Program-made: the position numbers and the translations under genes
In this document: positions 8,354 to 16,179 of the stretch, piece after piece
How positions within the stretch are numbered: the stretch's first letter is position 1
Layout of the letters: every line of letters starts with the position of its first letter
The notes under the pieces: generated by a model
The model's input: only the letters and a program-made list of their open reading frames with translations
Told to the model about the DNA's origin: nothing
Databases searched by the model: none
DNA from: Cyclostephanos tholiformis
Lineage: Eukaryota > Bacillariophyta > Thalassiosirophyceae > Thalassiosirales > Thalassiosiraceae
Direction of reading: 5' to 3'
Length of the DNA: 16,306 nucleotides
NCBI GenBank assembly: GCA_036939975.1
Contig: JALLPB010000401.1
Coordinates: forward strand, 1 to 16,306

Positions 8354-8741
8354 TTTTTTTTTTCATGTGAGATCGGAGACGGCTAGTACTTAACATGAGC
8401 CGGCTGCGTCTTGTCGGAATTCATTCGCCAGGTGCGATGGAGAAATTGAGATCGTGGCAAATTTATGTCGCTCTCTACAAGCCTCCACGGTAAATTGGTC
8501 AGGGATTTGATGAGACGGGCGCCGCGGGCGTGGGCGGGGGATGTCGTCGATATTCTGTCGACCGTCGCATATGGTATGATTTATTATTTTTTTCGCATCC
8601 TTTCTTGTGCATGACGTCAGCAGTCGTAGGTACCGACCTATTGCATACCTAGTAGAGAGAGAGGTATCTTTTCTCCACAGCAATTTACGATCATATCCAC
8701 GAACCCGACCCTGCGAACACTGACCGAGAGAGAACACTGAC
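8354..8741. promoter_or_regulatory. Divergent promoter region between phosphoglycerate mutase and FAD monooxygenase genes
   Basis: These 388 bp separate two outward-facing start codons. They contain the element ATACCTAGTAGAGAGAGAGG followed by TAT (8645-8667), whose ends ATACCT and AGGTAT are inverted repeats flanking a GA-repeat. A related element precedes uS9m and the nucleolin-like gene. An AT-rich stretch at 8576-8592 could be core promoter. Function is inferred from position only. Confidence 0.45.
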
Positions 8742-10718
8742 ATGACAGGGAGAGAGGAGTTGTCAGGAGGTACGATATGCAGCAGAGCTCTCATTTTCTT
8801 TTTTTTACCTAATGAGGTCATGGTGGGTGCACAGTCGTCGTCGCTCTCCGCTCCCTCCCGATCGCGTTCGAGTTCGAGTCGCGTCCATCATGCTCTCCTC
8901 TCCACCCTCGTCGTCGTCGGCTACGCCGTAATCGTCATATTCCCGTCCATCCTCGTCAACGTCCGCCACGTCATCGTGGTCCAGGCCTACTCCCATCCCA
9001 CCACCCGTTCGTTCGTCCGCGCGGCGGCGACTGCGACTACGACGGCATGCGCCGCATCCGCGTCGGCCTCATCGCTCGCTTCGATCGACGACGTGCCGAT
9101 CCGCGCCTGCGGCGTCCTAGTTTGCGGCGGCGGACCCGTCGGCCTCGCCGCTGCATTGTCGCTCGCGCGGAGGGGATACACCGACGTACACGTCATCGAA
9201 CGCAATCCCGATGCGTCGTACGCAGAAATAGACAAATCCTACCTCTATCGCATCGACGGGAGGGGACAGAGACTCACGGACAAATTGGGCATCACCGACA
9301 TGATGGGAAACGTCTCGACGACGACGTCGGAATTCCTTAATTACACCGTCGTGAAACCCGACGGTTCCGTCGATGTCGTCGGTGCCCCCGCGGATCCGAA
9401 TCAGCAAACGGCATACTGGCTACCGCGTCGGGCCCTGTTATCGTTCCTTGCCTCGCGAATCGAGGAGGAGGCGAGGGACGTCGTCACCTTTCACTTCGGC
9501 ACGAGCATCGAGGGGCTGATCTTGCCCGCCACGGGGGGGGGGATGCGTGCGCACGGTGCGATGGCGCGCGTGCGTGCGAGGTTGCGGGACGGCACGATCG
9601 TCGACTTCGCGTCCCGGAGGGTCCTGGGATGCGATGGGATGAACAGCAGGATACGTGCCGGCCTGGCAGAGTGGGCATCGTCATCGGCATCGGCATCGGC
9701 AAAGGGGAATAAGAATGGAAAGACGATTCCGAATCGTTTCGGCATGCGTTTCGTAGACTCCGCCTCCGCCGGTCTGCGATACAAAATCCTGACCATGCTC
9801 GACGATTTCCCCCTCACCAACGCGAATTCGACGAACGTCACCAGGCGGGGAGCTTGCTACTCTTACGTCGGACGTACCCCACCCGGACCGAGGGGAGGGC
9901 ATCGTCTCGGCCTCCTTCCCCTAAAGATGGAGGGGATACCGCGAACGGCGAACATAATCGCCGCGCCGACCGCGCCCATCTTCTCGCTATCGACGGGTCC
10001 GGAGGTCCTCGATTATCTCAGGATGGAATTCCCCCAGTGCGATATAGATCGGATGGTTTCGGCGGTGGAGGCGGAGCGATTCGCTCGTTCGAGGGGCGGG
10101 ACGTTCTGTCGGCCTCAGTACTGTCTGGAGACGCAGGTGGTCCTGGGCGGGGGAATAGACGACGACGACGACGCGAACGAGGGCGAAACGGAGGGTAGCG
10201 CAACGAGGGATGGGGTAATCGGGAGGGATGAGGACGGCGGTGGAGTCGTTTTGCTGGGGGATGCGATCCACGTATTCCCGCCGGATCTCGGCGCGGGGGT
10301 GAACATGGGTTTCCTGGACGTGCTGGATCTGATGGATTCGTTGGACGGGTGCGCGGGGGATTGGACGCGGGCCCTGCCGTTGTATGAGAAATTGCGCGCA
10401 CCGCAGAGCAGGGCGATATGCGAACTGATCCCCATCGGTTATCCCGAGCAGTACGGTCACATGCCCATGCACAAATCGATCAAGCTGGCGTGGATGGGAG
10501 TGCGTTTGACCCTGAGCAAGGCGCTCCCTTGGCTGATTTCGCCACCCGTGTTTTTCATGTGCCAAGACGCAAAGTTGGATTTCTCTCAGGTGTGGAAGAA
10601 GGACAAGAGGACGGCCAGGATTATGAAGGGACTGAGTCTTGCGATGATCGGCGCGGCGTTGCAGAAATTGGCAATCATCCCCCGCATTATTTGTCTTAAA
10701 TCGCGCTACTTGCCTTGA
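8742..10718 (+). CDS. FAD-dependent monooxygenase, kynurenine 3-monooxygenase-like, with leader
   Basis: Single exon, up to 658 residues. Group A flavin monooxygenases hydroxylate aromatic substrates with NAD(P)H and oxygen. What I see: the Rossmann motif GGGPVGLAAALSLA (res. 129-142) with the ribose-binding VIER after it, the DG motif VLGCDGMNSRIR (294-305), and the GD motif VVLLGDAIHVFPPDLGAGVNMGF (502-524). Resemblance to KMO also covers YEKLRAPQSRAICEL (548-562) and a hydrophobic C-terminal region. The usual substrate-binding GRSINLALS block is replaced by SYLYRIDGRGQ, so the true substrate may differ. An Asp/Glu/Gly insertion (472-500) precedes the GD motif. The leader has a hydrophobic segment (about 50-80) and VVQA|YSHP, which resembles a plastid cleavage site with Tyr at +1. 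The ATG at 8820 (residue 27) is an equally good start and places the signal nearer the N-terminus. Family certain; substrate and location uncertain. Confidence 0.87.
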   Translation: MTGREELSGGTICSRALIFFFLPNEVMVGAQSSSLSAPSRSRSSSSRVHHALLSTLVVVGYAVIVIFPSILVNVRHVIVVQAYSHPTTRSFVRAAATATTTACAASASASSLASIDDVPIRACGVLVCGGGPVGLAAALSLARRGYTDVHVIERNPDASYAEIDKSYLYRIDGRGQRLTDKLGITDMMGNVSTTTSEFLNYTVVKPDGSVDVVGAPADPNQQTAYWLPRRALLSFLASRIEEEARDVVTFHFGTSIEGLILPATGGGMRAHGAMARVRARLRDGTIVDFASRRVLGCDGMNSRIRAGLAEWASSSASASAKGNKNGKTIPNRFGMRFVDSASAGLRYKILTMLDDFPLTNANSTNVTRRGACYSYVGRTPPGPRGGHRLGLLPLKMEGIPRTANIIAAPTAPIFSLSTGPEVLDYLRMEFPQCDIDRMVSAVEAERFARSRGGTFCRPQYCLETQVVLGGGIDDDDDANEGETEGSATRDGVIGRDEDGGGVVLLGDAIHVFPPDLGAGVNMGFLDVLDLMDSLDGCAGDWTRALPLYEKLRAPQSRAICELIPIGYPEQYGHMPMHKSIKLAWMGVRLTLSKALPWLISPPVFFMCQDAKLDFSQVWKKDKRTARIMKGLSLAMIGAALQKLAIIPRIICLKSRYLP

Positions 10719-11154
10719 GAGAATGGATGATCATGAAAGTGAGTGCACATCATGCTTATTTAGATACGAACCGTTTGTAATAGTAACCCAAGCGTCTTGG
10801 TGGCATCAAGCCATAATTTTCTACTTATTTACTTAAGCGCAAATCGTAGGCAAGTTGTCTCGTATCATACAGCGATTGTTTATCAAAATGTAAGCGCGTG
10901 CATCCTCTCTCTCCAATAAGCCCACCCCACCCCCTCATCTCTGCCAGCACCGCCACCTCAGTCATCTCTCTTCAACACTTTCACTTTCTTTTCGGTATGA
11001 CACCTCGCCCCACCACATCTTATCCAGACATTCGATAGAGCGTAACAGGTCACGCCGTTCGTGGTGAAATATTGTCCATCCAAATTAAACGTTGACTCCA
11101 TCCCACCCACATCTCGCAAAAAAAGAAATGAGATGCGAGGTACCCGAGTTTTCT
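10719..11154. other. Gene-free interval between convergent genes
   Basis: These 436 bp hold the facing 3' ends of the flavoprotein and aminotransferase genes. A C/T-rich tract occupies about 10900-10990 on the plus strand. I see no coding region or RNA gene in it. Confidence 0.5.
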
Positions 11155-12594
11155 CTACGACGTGATGGCCTTACCATCCGTCACAGCGTGGATCGCCCTC
11201 GCCACGTACTCGATGTTACCATCGTTTAGGCCCGCGAGGCTAATCCTGCCGTCCCTGGTGAGGAAGATGGAATACTCGGCGGTAAGAATGTCGCACATGT
11301 CGGCGGACATGCCGGTGAACGCGAACATCCCGATCTGCTCCGTGACGTGACCCCAATCGTGCAAGCTCCCGACCTCCTTGAGCGCGTTGACCAATTTCTC
11401 CCTCATGGAGCGTATCCGACTTGCCATCTCCCCGCAGTTGTCGTAATACATCGACGTTAGCTCGGGATCCGTGAGGACGGTGCGTACGATGTTCGATCCG
11501 TGGATGGGGGGACTCGAATACATGGGCCGCGCGATCAATTTCAATTGACTCAAAACGGCCATTTTCTCGTTCGGGTTCGAGCAAACGACGCTTATCGTTC
11601 CAGTGCGTTCGCCGTACAGGCCGAAATTCTTGGCGAAGCTCTGGGCCAGCATGACCTTGTGTCCTCGCGAGACGAAGTACCTTAGTGCGCGAGCGTCCAT
11701 TTCGGCATCGCCGGACGCGAATCCCTGATATGCGGAATCGAAGAATACGACGTGTCCCTTCGACAGGAGTAATTCGGATATGTCGTGCCACTGTTCCATG
11801 GTGGGATCGCACCCGGTCGGATTGTGCGCGCACGCGTGCAGCAGTATCACGCTGCCGTCGGGCGCGTTCGATAAGTCCTCGATCAAGCCGTGATAATCGA
11901 GTCGATTCGTCCCGTAATCGTAATACCGATATCGACGAACGTCCATGTTCGTTTCCTCGAATATGGAAATGTGATTCCCCCAAGTCGGACTCGGGATGTA
12001 TATCGGCACCCTCGATAGGCCCGGTGGTTTCGGAACGAATTTCGACAGGAAGTGTCCCCCCACGCGACAGGCGCCGGTGCCGCTCAACGTCTGCATGCCG
12101 GCGATGTTGGACAGGTCGACGATATCACCGTCGGATCCGTACGCGAATTTCAGCGCCAGGTCGACGTACTTACCGTCCCCGGCGATGGGTGCATATTCCT
12201 TATTCGACGACGGATCGTCGAGCAGACGACGTTCGGCCAACTTGACCGAGGGGAGTATCCACGGCATGCCCGACGAGTCGCGATATGCCCCGACGCACAC
12301 GTTCACCTTTCGAGGGTCGGTGCACGACTTGTAGGATTCGTTAATGCCGAGGATGGGATCGGGTTTGCCCATGGGGATATTCCCTAGATAGGAGGATGGA
12401 GAAAACGACGATGACTTCGCGGTCGTCTCGGGGGCGGGGGAAGAGGTCGTCGTGGCCGTCGCCGACTCGGGCACGATCGCGAATGCGGCGGTTATTATTG
12501 CCGCGCGGGATGGATTGCCATTGCCGCTTAGGGCAGACAGGAGAGCTAGGGCAGCGGTTGCTGCGAGGTTTGTCCGGACGAGTGCAAACATCAT
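11155..12594 (-). CDS. Aspartate aminotransferase (class I, PLP-dependent), plastid-type leader
   Basis: Single exon, 479 residues. The enzyme exchanges amino groups between aspartate/oxaloacetate and glutamate/2-oxoglutarate. Family blocks in order: GKPDPILGINESYK (76-89), KVNVCVGAYRD (96-106), EYAPIAGDGKY (133-143), TLSGTGACRVGGHFL (169-183), PTWGNH (203-208), LLHACAHNPTGCDPT (251-265, N258), VVFFDSAYQGFASGD (282-296, D286 and Y289), AQSFAKNFGLYGERTG (317-332, PLP lysine K322, R330) and DGRISLAGL (448-456, substrate carboxylate R450). All key residues are present. The first 60-65 residues are additional: an Ala/Leu-rich hydrophobic signal, then TAA|FAIVP at 36-42, a near-perfect plastid cleavage motif, then a Ser/Thr/Ala-rich transit stretch. 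Two ATGs in tandem (12594, 12591) begin the frame, right behind a C-tract in the leader. Mitochondrial location is less likely. Confidence 0.95.
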   Translation of the reverse strand: MMFALVRTNLAATAALALLSALSGNGNPSRAAIITAAFAIVPESATATTTSSPAPETTAKSSSFSPSSYLGNIPMGKPDPILGINESYKSCTDPRKVNVCVGAYRDSSGMPWILPSVKLAERRLLDDPSSNKEYAPIAGDGKYVDLALKFAYGSDGDIVDLSNIAGMQTLSGTGACRVGGHFLSKFVPKPPGLSRVPIYIPSPTWGNHISIFEETNMDVRRYRYYDYGTNRLDYHGLIEDLSNAPDGSVILLHACAHNPTGCDPTMEQWHDISELLLSKGHVVFFDSAYQGFASGDAEMDARALRYFVSRGHKVMLAQSFAKNFGLYGERTGTISVVCSNPNEKMAVLSQLKLIARPMYSSPPIHGSNIVRTVLTDPELTSMYYDNCGEMASRIRSMREKLVNALKEVGSLHDWGHVTEQIGMFAFTGMSADMCDILTAEYSIFLTRDGRISLAGLNDGNIEYVARAIHAVTDGKAITS

Positions 12595-12928
12595 CGGGGG
12601 GGTGGGGGGGGGGGGGATCCTCGAAGCGTTGATGGATGTCGGCGAGAGGCGCGACGAAGTCGGTGGGATGATGAGGGAGGAGATTGACGTCGCCGCGTCT
12701 TGTCCTGAAAGTATTCGTCTGTCCTTGGTCCCAACTCTAAATAGAGAGAGAGTAGCTTGTGGTTACCATAGAGAGAGGGAGATTGTTCTCCATCTACAAT
12801 ACCTACTACTATCATAGCACGTCCTCTCATCTCCGCCCTCACCTCTCGTCCCCATCGGCCACACCCTCCCCCACATCCCAAATCGCGCACGGCAGAGAAC
12901 CATCTCTTTCCAGAAAGAAGCCCGCATC
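12595..12928. promoter_or_regulatory. Divergent promoter region between aspartate aminotransferase and nucleolin-like genes
   Basis: These 334 bp contain a G-tract (G7-T-G13, 12596-12616) abutting the aminotransferase start; on that gene's sense strand it is a C-tract. Two GA-repeat elements lie at about 12741-12755 (ATAGAGAGAGAGTAG) and 12768-12779, resembling those in front of uS9m and the flavoprotein gene. The stretch before 12929 is C-rich. No other gene is visible. Confidence 0.5.
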
Positions 12929-14257
12929 ATGGGCGAGCATTCGAAATCGGAGGGATCATCGAGCGGGAGGAAGCGACGTCGTCGAAGCGGCAAGCGCGGC
13001 GGCGACAAGGACGACGACGACGACGACGACGCAATCGGAGCCAAGGTGGCGCCGACGGCGAATAACGAGTCGTTCGTCGTCGACGCATCCCCGATCGTGC
13101 TCCGCGAGAATGACGACGACGAAGGAGAAGGAGAAGGAGAAGGAGAAGGAGAAGGAGAAGGAGAAGGACGAGGAGACGGCATGCCTTCGAGGGATGGACG
13201 ACGACGACGAGGAGGAGGAGGGACGGCGGCATCGTTGCTCGGAGACGATGGAGGCGAAAATACCAGCGTCGCGGGAAGGACGAAAACTAGCGAACGAGCG
13301 AGGAAGGCCGACGACGATAGGGAGGACGCCGACGACGTGGCGGGAGACGTCGTCGTTGACGGCAGCAACGATGCGAAGAAGCGGAAGAGGAAGCGCAGCA
13401 GGAAGAAGAAGTCGAGCGGCGTGGGCGGCAAAGACGACGACGACGACGCCAATGCATCCGATGCCCCCTCCTCCTCGGCCACGAAACATCGGGAGGAACT
13501 TCTCAAGTCGGTGGAGCATACAGTATTCGTCGAGGGATTGCCATTCACGTGCACCCCCGATCAGGTTCGACATTTCTTCGAGGTGCACGGATGTCCCGAC
13601 GTGTTGGAAATGCGCCTGCCGACGTGGCAGGATTCCGGGCGCTTACGAGGCTTCGGACACGTCGTGTTCGAGTCGAAGGAATCCCGAACGCGCTCGCTCG
13701 GGACCGACGTGAACGGGAAGGAGCTGGGGGGGAGGTACGTGACGGTACGGGAGGCGAATGTGCCAAGGGCGGGCACGACCATGGGAGCGTCGACGCTCGG
13801 GGGGGGGACGACGAGGGATCAACCGACCGGTTGTCGGACTGTATTCGTTCGCAATCTGCCGTACGACGCGTCGGAGGATGACGTTCTCGAATCCTTCCGT
13901 ATCTTCGGTAAGATCGTCGAGGGCGGCGTCCGCGTGGCGAGGAATCACGTCACGGGCACGAGCAAGGGATTCGGATACGTCGAATTCAAGAACGAGGAGG
14001 GCGCGCTCGGGGCGGTGCAGAGGGCCGCGAAGCCATTCGGGCTGATGGTGATGAAACGTCCGGTGTTCGTGGATTACGACGAGGGCACGATGAGGGGGAG
14101 CTTTCGAGATGGGGATGGCAGGTTATGGAGTAAGTCCCACGATGTCAAAAAAGTTGGTGGCGGTGCCACCGCGGGACGCGGTGGAAGGGGAGGGCCGAGG
14201 GGTGGCGACGGCAGAGGCAGGGGGAAGAACTTTGGTGGGGGGAGAGGCTTCAGATGA
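12929..14257 (+). CDS. Nucleolin-like protein: acidic/basic N-terminus, two RRMs, GAR tail
   Basis: Single exon, 442 residues. Nucleolin-type proteins act in the nucleolus in rRNA transcription and pre-rRNA processing. Architecture: a low-complexity N-terminal half with Lys/Arg clusters (14-23 and 150-161, likely nuclear localisation signals) alternating with Asp runs (28-34, 169-173) and an (Glu-Gly)8 repeat (65-80). RRM1 covers about 198-277 with RNP2 TVFVEGLP (198-205) and RNP1 LRGFGHVVF (239-247). RRM2 covers about 304-384 with RNP2 TVFVRNLP (304-311) and RNP1 SKGFGYVEF (345-353). A Gly/Arg-rich tail (about 410-442) follows. Aromatic residues at the RNP1/RNP2 stacking positions are kept. 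Acidic region plus RRMs plus GAR tail is the classic nucleolin plan (as in yeast Nsr1). Other two-RRM GAR proteins, such as RNA-helicase cofactors, cannot be fully excluded. The ATG at 12929 is the first of this open frame. Confidence 0.88.
   Translation: MGEHSKSEGSSSGRKRRRRSGKRGGDKDDDDDDDAIGAKVAPTANNESFVVDASPIVLRENDDDEGEGEGEGEGEGEGEGRGDGMPSRDGRRRRGGGGTAASLLGDDGGENTSVAGRTKTSERARKADDDREDADDVAGDVVVDGSNDAKKRKRKRSRKKKSSGVGGKDDDDDANASDAPSSSATKHREELLKSVEHTVFVEGLPFTCTPDQVRHFFEVHGCPDVLEMRLPTWQDSGRLRGFGHVVFESKESRTRSLGTDVNGKELGGRYVTVREANVPRAGTTMGASTLGGGTTRDQPTGCRTVFVRNLPYDASEDDVLESFRIFGKIVEGGVRVARNHVTGTSKGFGYVEFKNEEGALGAVQRAAKPFGLMVMKRPVFVDYDEGTMRGSFRDGDGRLWSKSHDVKKVGGGATAGRGGRGGPRGGDGRGRGKNFGGGRGFR
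13121..13168 (+). repeat. Hexanucleotide tandem repeat (GAAGGA)8
   Basis: Eight in-frame copies encode Glu-Gly eight times within the acidic region of the nucleolin-like protein. Copies appear identical. Whole-unit gain or loss would keep the reading frame. Confidence 0.93.
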
Positions 14258-14347
14258 AAAAAACTACTGAAGAATACGTAATGAAGACATTATTCAATTA
14301 AACACCAGCGAGATAGACTGGGAAGCATTATTTTCGTTTGCATCTCA

Positions 14348-15022
14348 TTAGGAAATGCTTTGCGCGTCAATGTTTTCGATCAACATTGGTATTGGTCGTC
14401 TATTGGTAGCATCGGTTGACATCTTTTCAACTTCTAATGCCGCAAGCCGCTCCTCGAGCATCATTATCTTTGCTTTCAGCGATTCGACCTCGGATGTCGA
14501 GTTTTTATCTTCTCCCATCAGGAACCCTCGTCTAGCACAAGGCTCGTTGCTTTCGAGCGCCAGATCCGCCGTGCAGCGCACATCAGATTCACTGCTCCTT
14601 CGCCGAGGATCGTTCCTTGGAAGTCGATGCACAGAGGGATTTTGGACCGTAGAACGCCGTTGCGCGGGAGGGCTGGAGATAGATCTCACATTAACGGCTT
14701 GGATGAATGCAGGAGGGGTCGTTGTTGAATAGCTCCGTCTTCGACCGGCGATACCGAGAGTGCCGAGCACCTTGGGAATTTCCACGGCGACGTCGTCTTC
14801 TGTCACGCCAAGCAAACGAATGGCCTTCTCACGCTTCATCCTCGTGGATGCATAGCCGAGGACTCTCTCCGTCTTCTTATTTGTCGAATAGGACGAAATT
14901 TGCTCCAGCAACTTTTCCGCGAATATTACGTCATCTTCACTGACTCCCAGCTTTCTCAGTCCATTCGTTCGATTTAGGGATGGTCGTCTCAAATACCGCG
15001 TGGGTGATTGTTGAATGCTCAT
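14348..15022 (-). CDS. Unrecognised protein with repeated LGV-EDDV motif and C-terminal coiled coil
   Basis: Single exon, 224 residues from the ATG at 15022; the frame is open a little upstream but with no other ATG. I do not recognise the family. Two related units are visible: GLRKLGVSEDDV (21-32) leading to ERVLG (52-56), and AIRLLGVTEDDV (67-78) leading to PKVLGTLG (83-90). Each has a charged helix-like context. The middle (95-170) is Ser/Arg/Pro-rich, basic and probably disordered, with possible phosphorylation sites such as RRRS and RRSS. Residues 177-201 (SEVESLKAKIMMLEERLAALEVEK) are heptad-like with a Leu/Ile/Met seam, a likely coiled coil. No signal peptide, membrane segment or catalytic motif is apparent. 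It may be an adaptor or scaffold, but that is only a guess. The gene is convergent with the nucleolin-like gene, 90 bp away. Confidence 0.72.
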   Translation of the reverse strand: MSIQQSPTRYLRRPSLNRTNGLRKLGVSEDDVIFAEKLLEQISSYSTNKKTERVLGYASTRMKREKAIRLLGVTEDDVAVEIPKVLGTLGIAGRRRSYSTTTPPAFIQAVNVRSISSPPAQRRSTVQNPSVHRLPRNDPRRRSSESDVRCTADLALESNEPCARRGFLMGEDKNSTSEVESLKAKIMMLEERLAALEVEKMSTDATNRRPIPMLIENIDAQSIS

Positions 15023-15293
15023 GTTGAGCAAGCATGCGACGAAGTCGATTGAGAAGATTGTGCTATTAGGTTTGCTTCTTCGTCGCCGTTGGATGGCGAA
15101 CGGTTTACTTTAAAGCGGAAAAAAGTAAAATCAAAACATCAAAAATCCTTCGGTTTTGCTTCAAATTGCAAGTTTTGTTGTTCGTTAAATAAAAATTAAG
15201 GGTACACATGAGAAGCTGCAACCCTCCAAATGGATTCATCCTTGCTTGATGTCGTAACGCATCTCTGTCAAGGTGAACAAGGTGATGCTTGAT
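15023..15293. other. Spacer between two minus-strand genes
   Basis: These 271 AT-rich bp lie between the stop of the DUF3119 gene and the start of the LGV-EDDV gene. They hold the 3' UTR of the first and the promoter of the second. No ORF or RNA gene is recognised. Confidence 0.5.
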
Positions 15294-16179
15294 TTATTCT
15301 ATTTTTGCACATCCATGACTCTGAAATCCGCTGATTAGTTTTTCTGTATTGGCTATTGCGGGAAAGAAGTGGACTTGGCCGGGAACTGTATTTCGGTAAC
15401 AAGAAATGAAAATAGCGTGTAAATCAATTCTTCAGATCATGTTGAATCATCAAGTGAGAGATGTTGTGACCTTACCAGCGCCGTTAGCAATAGCCTCAGG
15501 AGAGTTTGCCTGCTCCCCGGGTCCAACGTTCCAATTTTCTTGTGGGGTCTGAGTTTCTTTGAAATAGACCAGAATTGGAAACGACCGACTAGGACTGTAG
15601 CGATCATATTTAAACTCGATTTTAGACAAAAGCTTCTTCTACAAAATGAATTGAATTCTCACTTATTTGGACCCGAAAGCCGCATATTTCTACTCACAAA
15701 AGATCGTAATTCACGAACTTGTTGTACGCCCAAACGTTCTCCCCGCCCACGACCAAATTTTCTCCAGTAGACTCTCCGTTGCTTCTAACTAGAGAGAAAT
15801 ATTCGTCGTCAAAAGTAAACCTCAGTGTTGTGGTCTGAAATGTGAGGAACAAGCCGAATAGCGTCAGCGGTATCCCGCCGAGGAATGTCGACAGCGTCGA
15901 TTTCAACGGCGATCCAGGCGCAATGAACACAGTGCCGAGAGCTAATGTCCCTAACGCAAGGTTGTATGATGGGTCAATCACTTCAAGCGGCACAGCCGCA
16001 AGTTGATGAGTGCGAGAGCACCATGAAATCGCCGCTCCAGCAAAGTTTAATGGTTTCTTCGCGAACGATCTTGCCAAACTCTTGCTGCGCTGAGCTGAGG
16101 ACGATGTGGTCTTGAAGGCGCATGCCGCACCAAATGAGCACGCCAGGAGGAGCCACAGAATTTGATGATTTCGATTCAT
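15294..16179 (-). CDS. DUF3119 family protein, plastid-targeted membrane protein (three exons)
   Basis: Exons 16179-15698, 15594-15476 and 15385-15294 on the minus strand encode 230 residues. DUF3119 proteins occur in cyanobacteria and plastid-bearing eukaryotes; their role is not known to me. What I see: a signal peptide (about 1-21) with ACA|FKTT at 19-24, a Ser/Arg/Lys-rich transit stretch, then LEVIDPSYNLALGTLALGTV (65-84), a second hydrophobic segment (about 96-114), FTFDDEYFSLV, ENLVVGGENVWAYNKFVNYD, FPSRSFPILVYFKETQTPQ across the first splice, and PGQVHFFPAIAN with an ending GCAKIE in exon 3. Two membrane segments followed by a hydrophilic domain fit a thylakoid or envelope protein. 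An upstream in-frame ATG at 16242 would put 21 basic, Pro-rich residues before the signal peptide, so 16179 is preferred. Confidence 0.9.
15386..15475 (-). other. Intron 2 of the DUF3119 gene
   Basis: 90 nt; starts GTAAGG at 15475 and ends ATACAG at 15386, splitting a valine codon after one base. The short last exon restores the conserved PGQVHFFPAIAN block and ends with TAA at 15296-15294. Confidence 0.87.
15595..15697 (-). other. Intron 1 of the DUF3119 gene
   Basis: 103 nt; starts GTGAGT at 15697 and ends CTACAG at 15595. An earlier TTTTGTAG acceptor candidate (ending near 15640) was tested by eye and puts the next exon out of frame. The CTACAG choice gives the family block YDLFPSRSFPILVYFKET. 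Confidence 0.85.

Noticed and set aside
8187..8396. Alternative upstream start for the phosphoglycerate mutase at 8396
   Set aside because: That ATG is in another frame and would not reach the catalytic domain without a frameshift or an unsupported intron.
11240..11983. Second minus-strand open frame inside the aminotransferase gene
   Set aside because: Arg/His-rich frame-shifted shadow of a gene whose own frame contains every aminotransferase motif.
12763..13554. Long minus-strand open frame opposite the nucleolin-like gene
   Set aside because: It is the antisense of GAC/GAA/GGA-rich coding sequence. It reads as runs of Ser, Pro, Arg and Phe with no domain, while the plus strand has two intact RRMs.
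12759..13712. Plus-strand open frame overlapping the nucleolin-like start
   Set aside because: Low-complexity Thr/Arg/Lys-Glu translation of the same repeats in another frame. It has no recognisable domain and starts far upstream.
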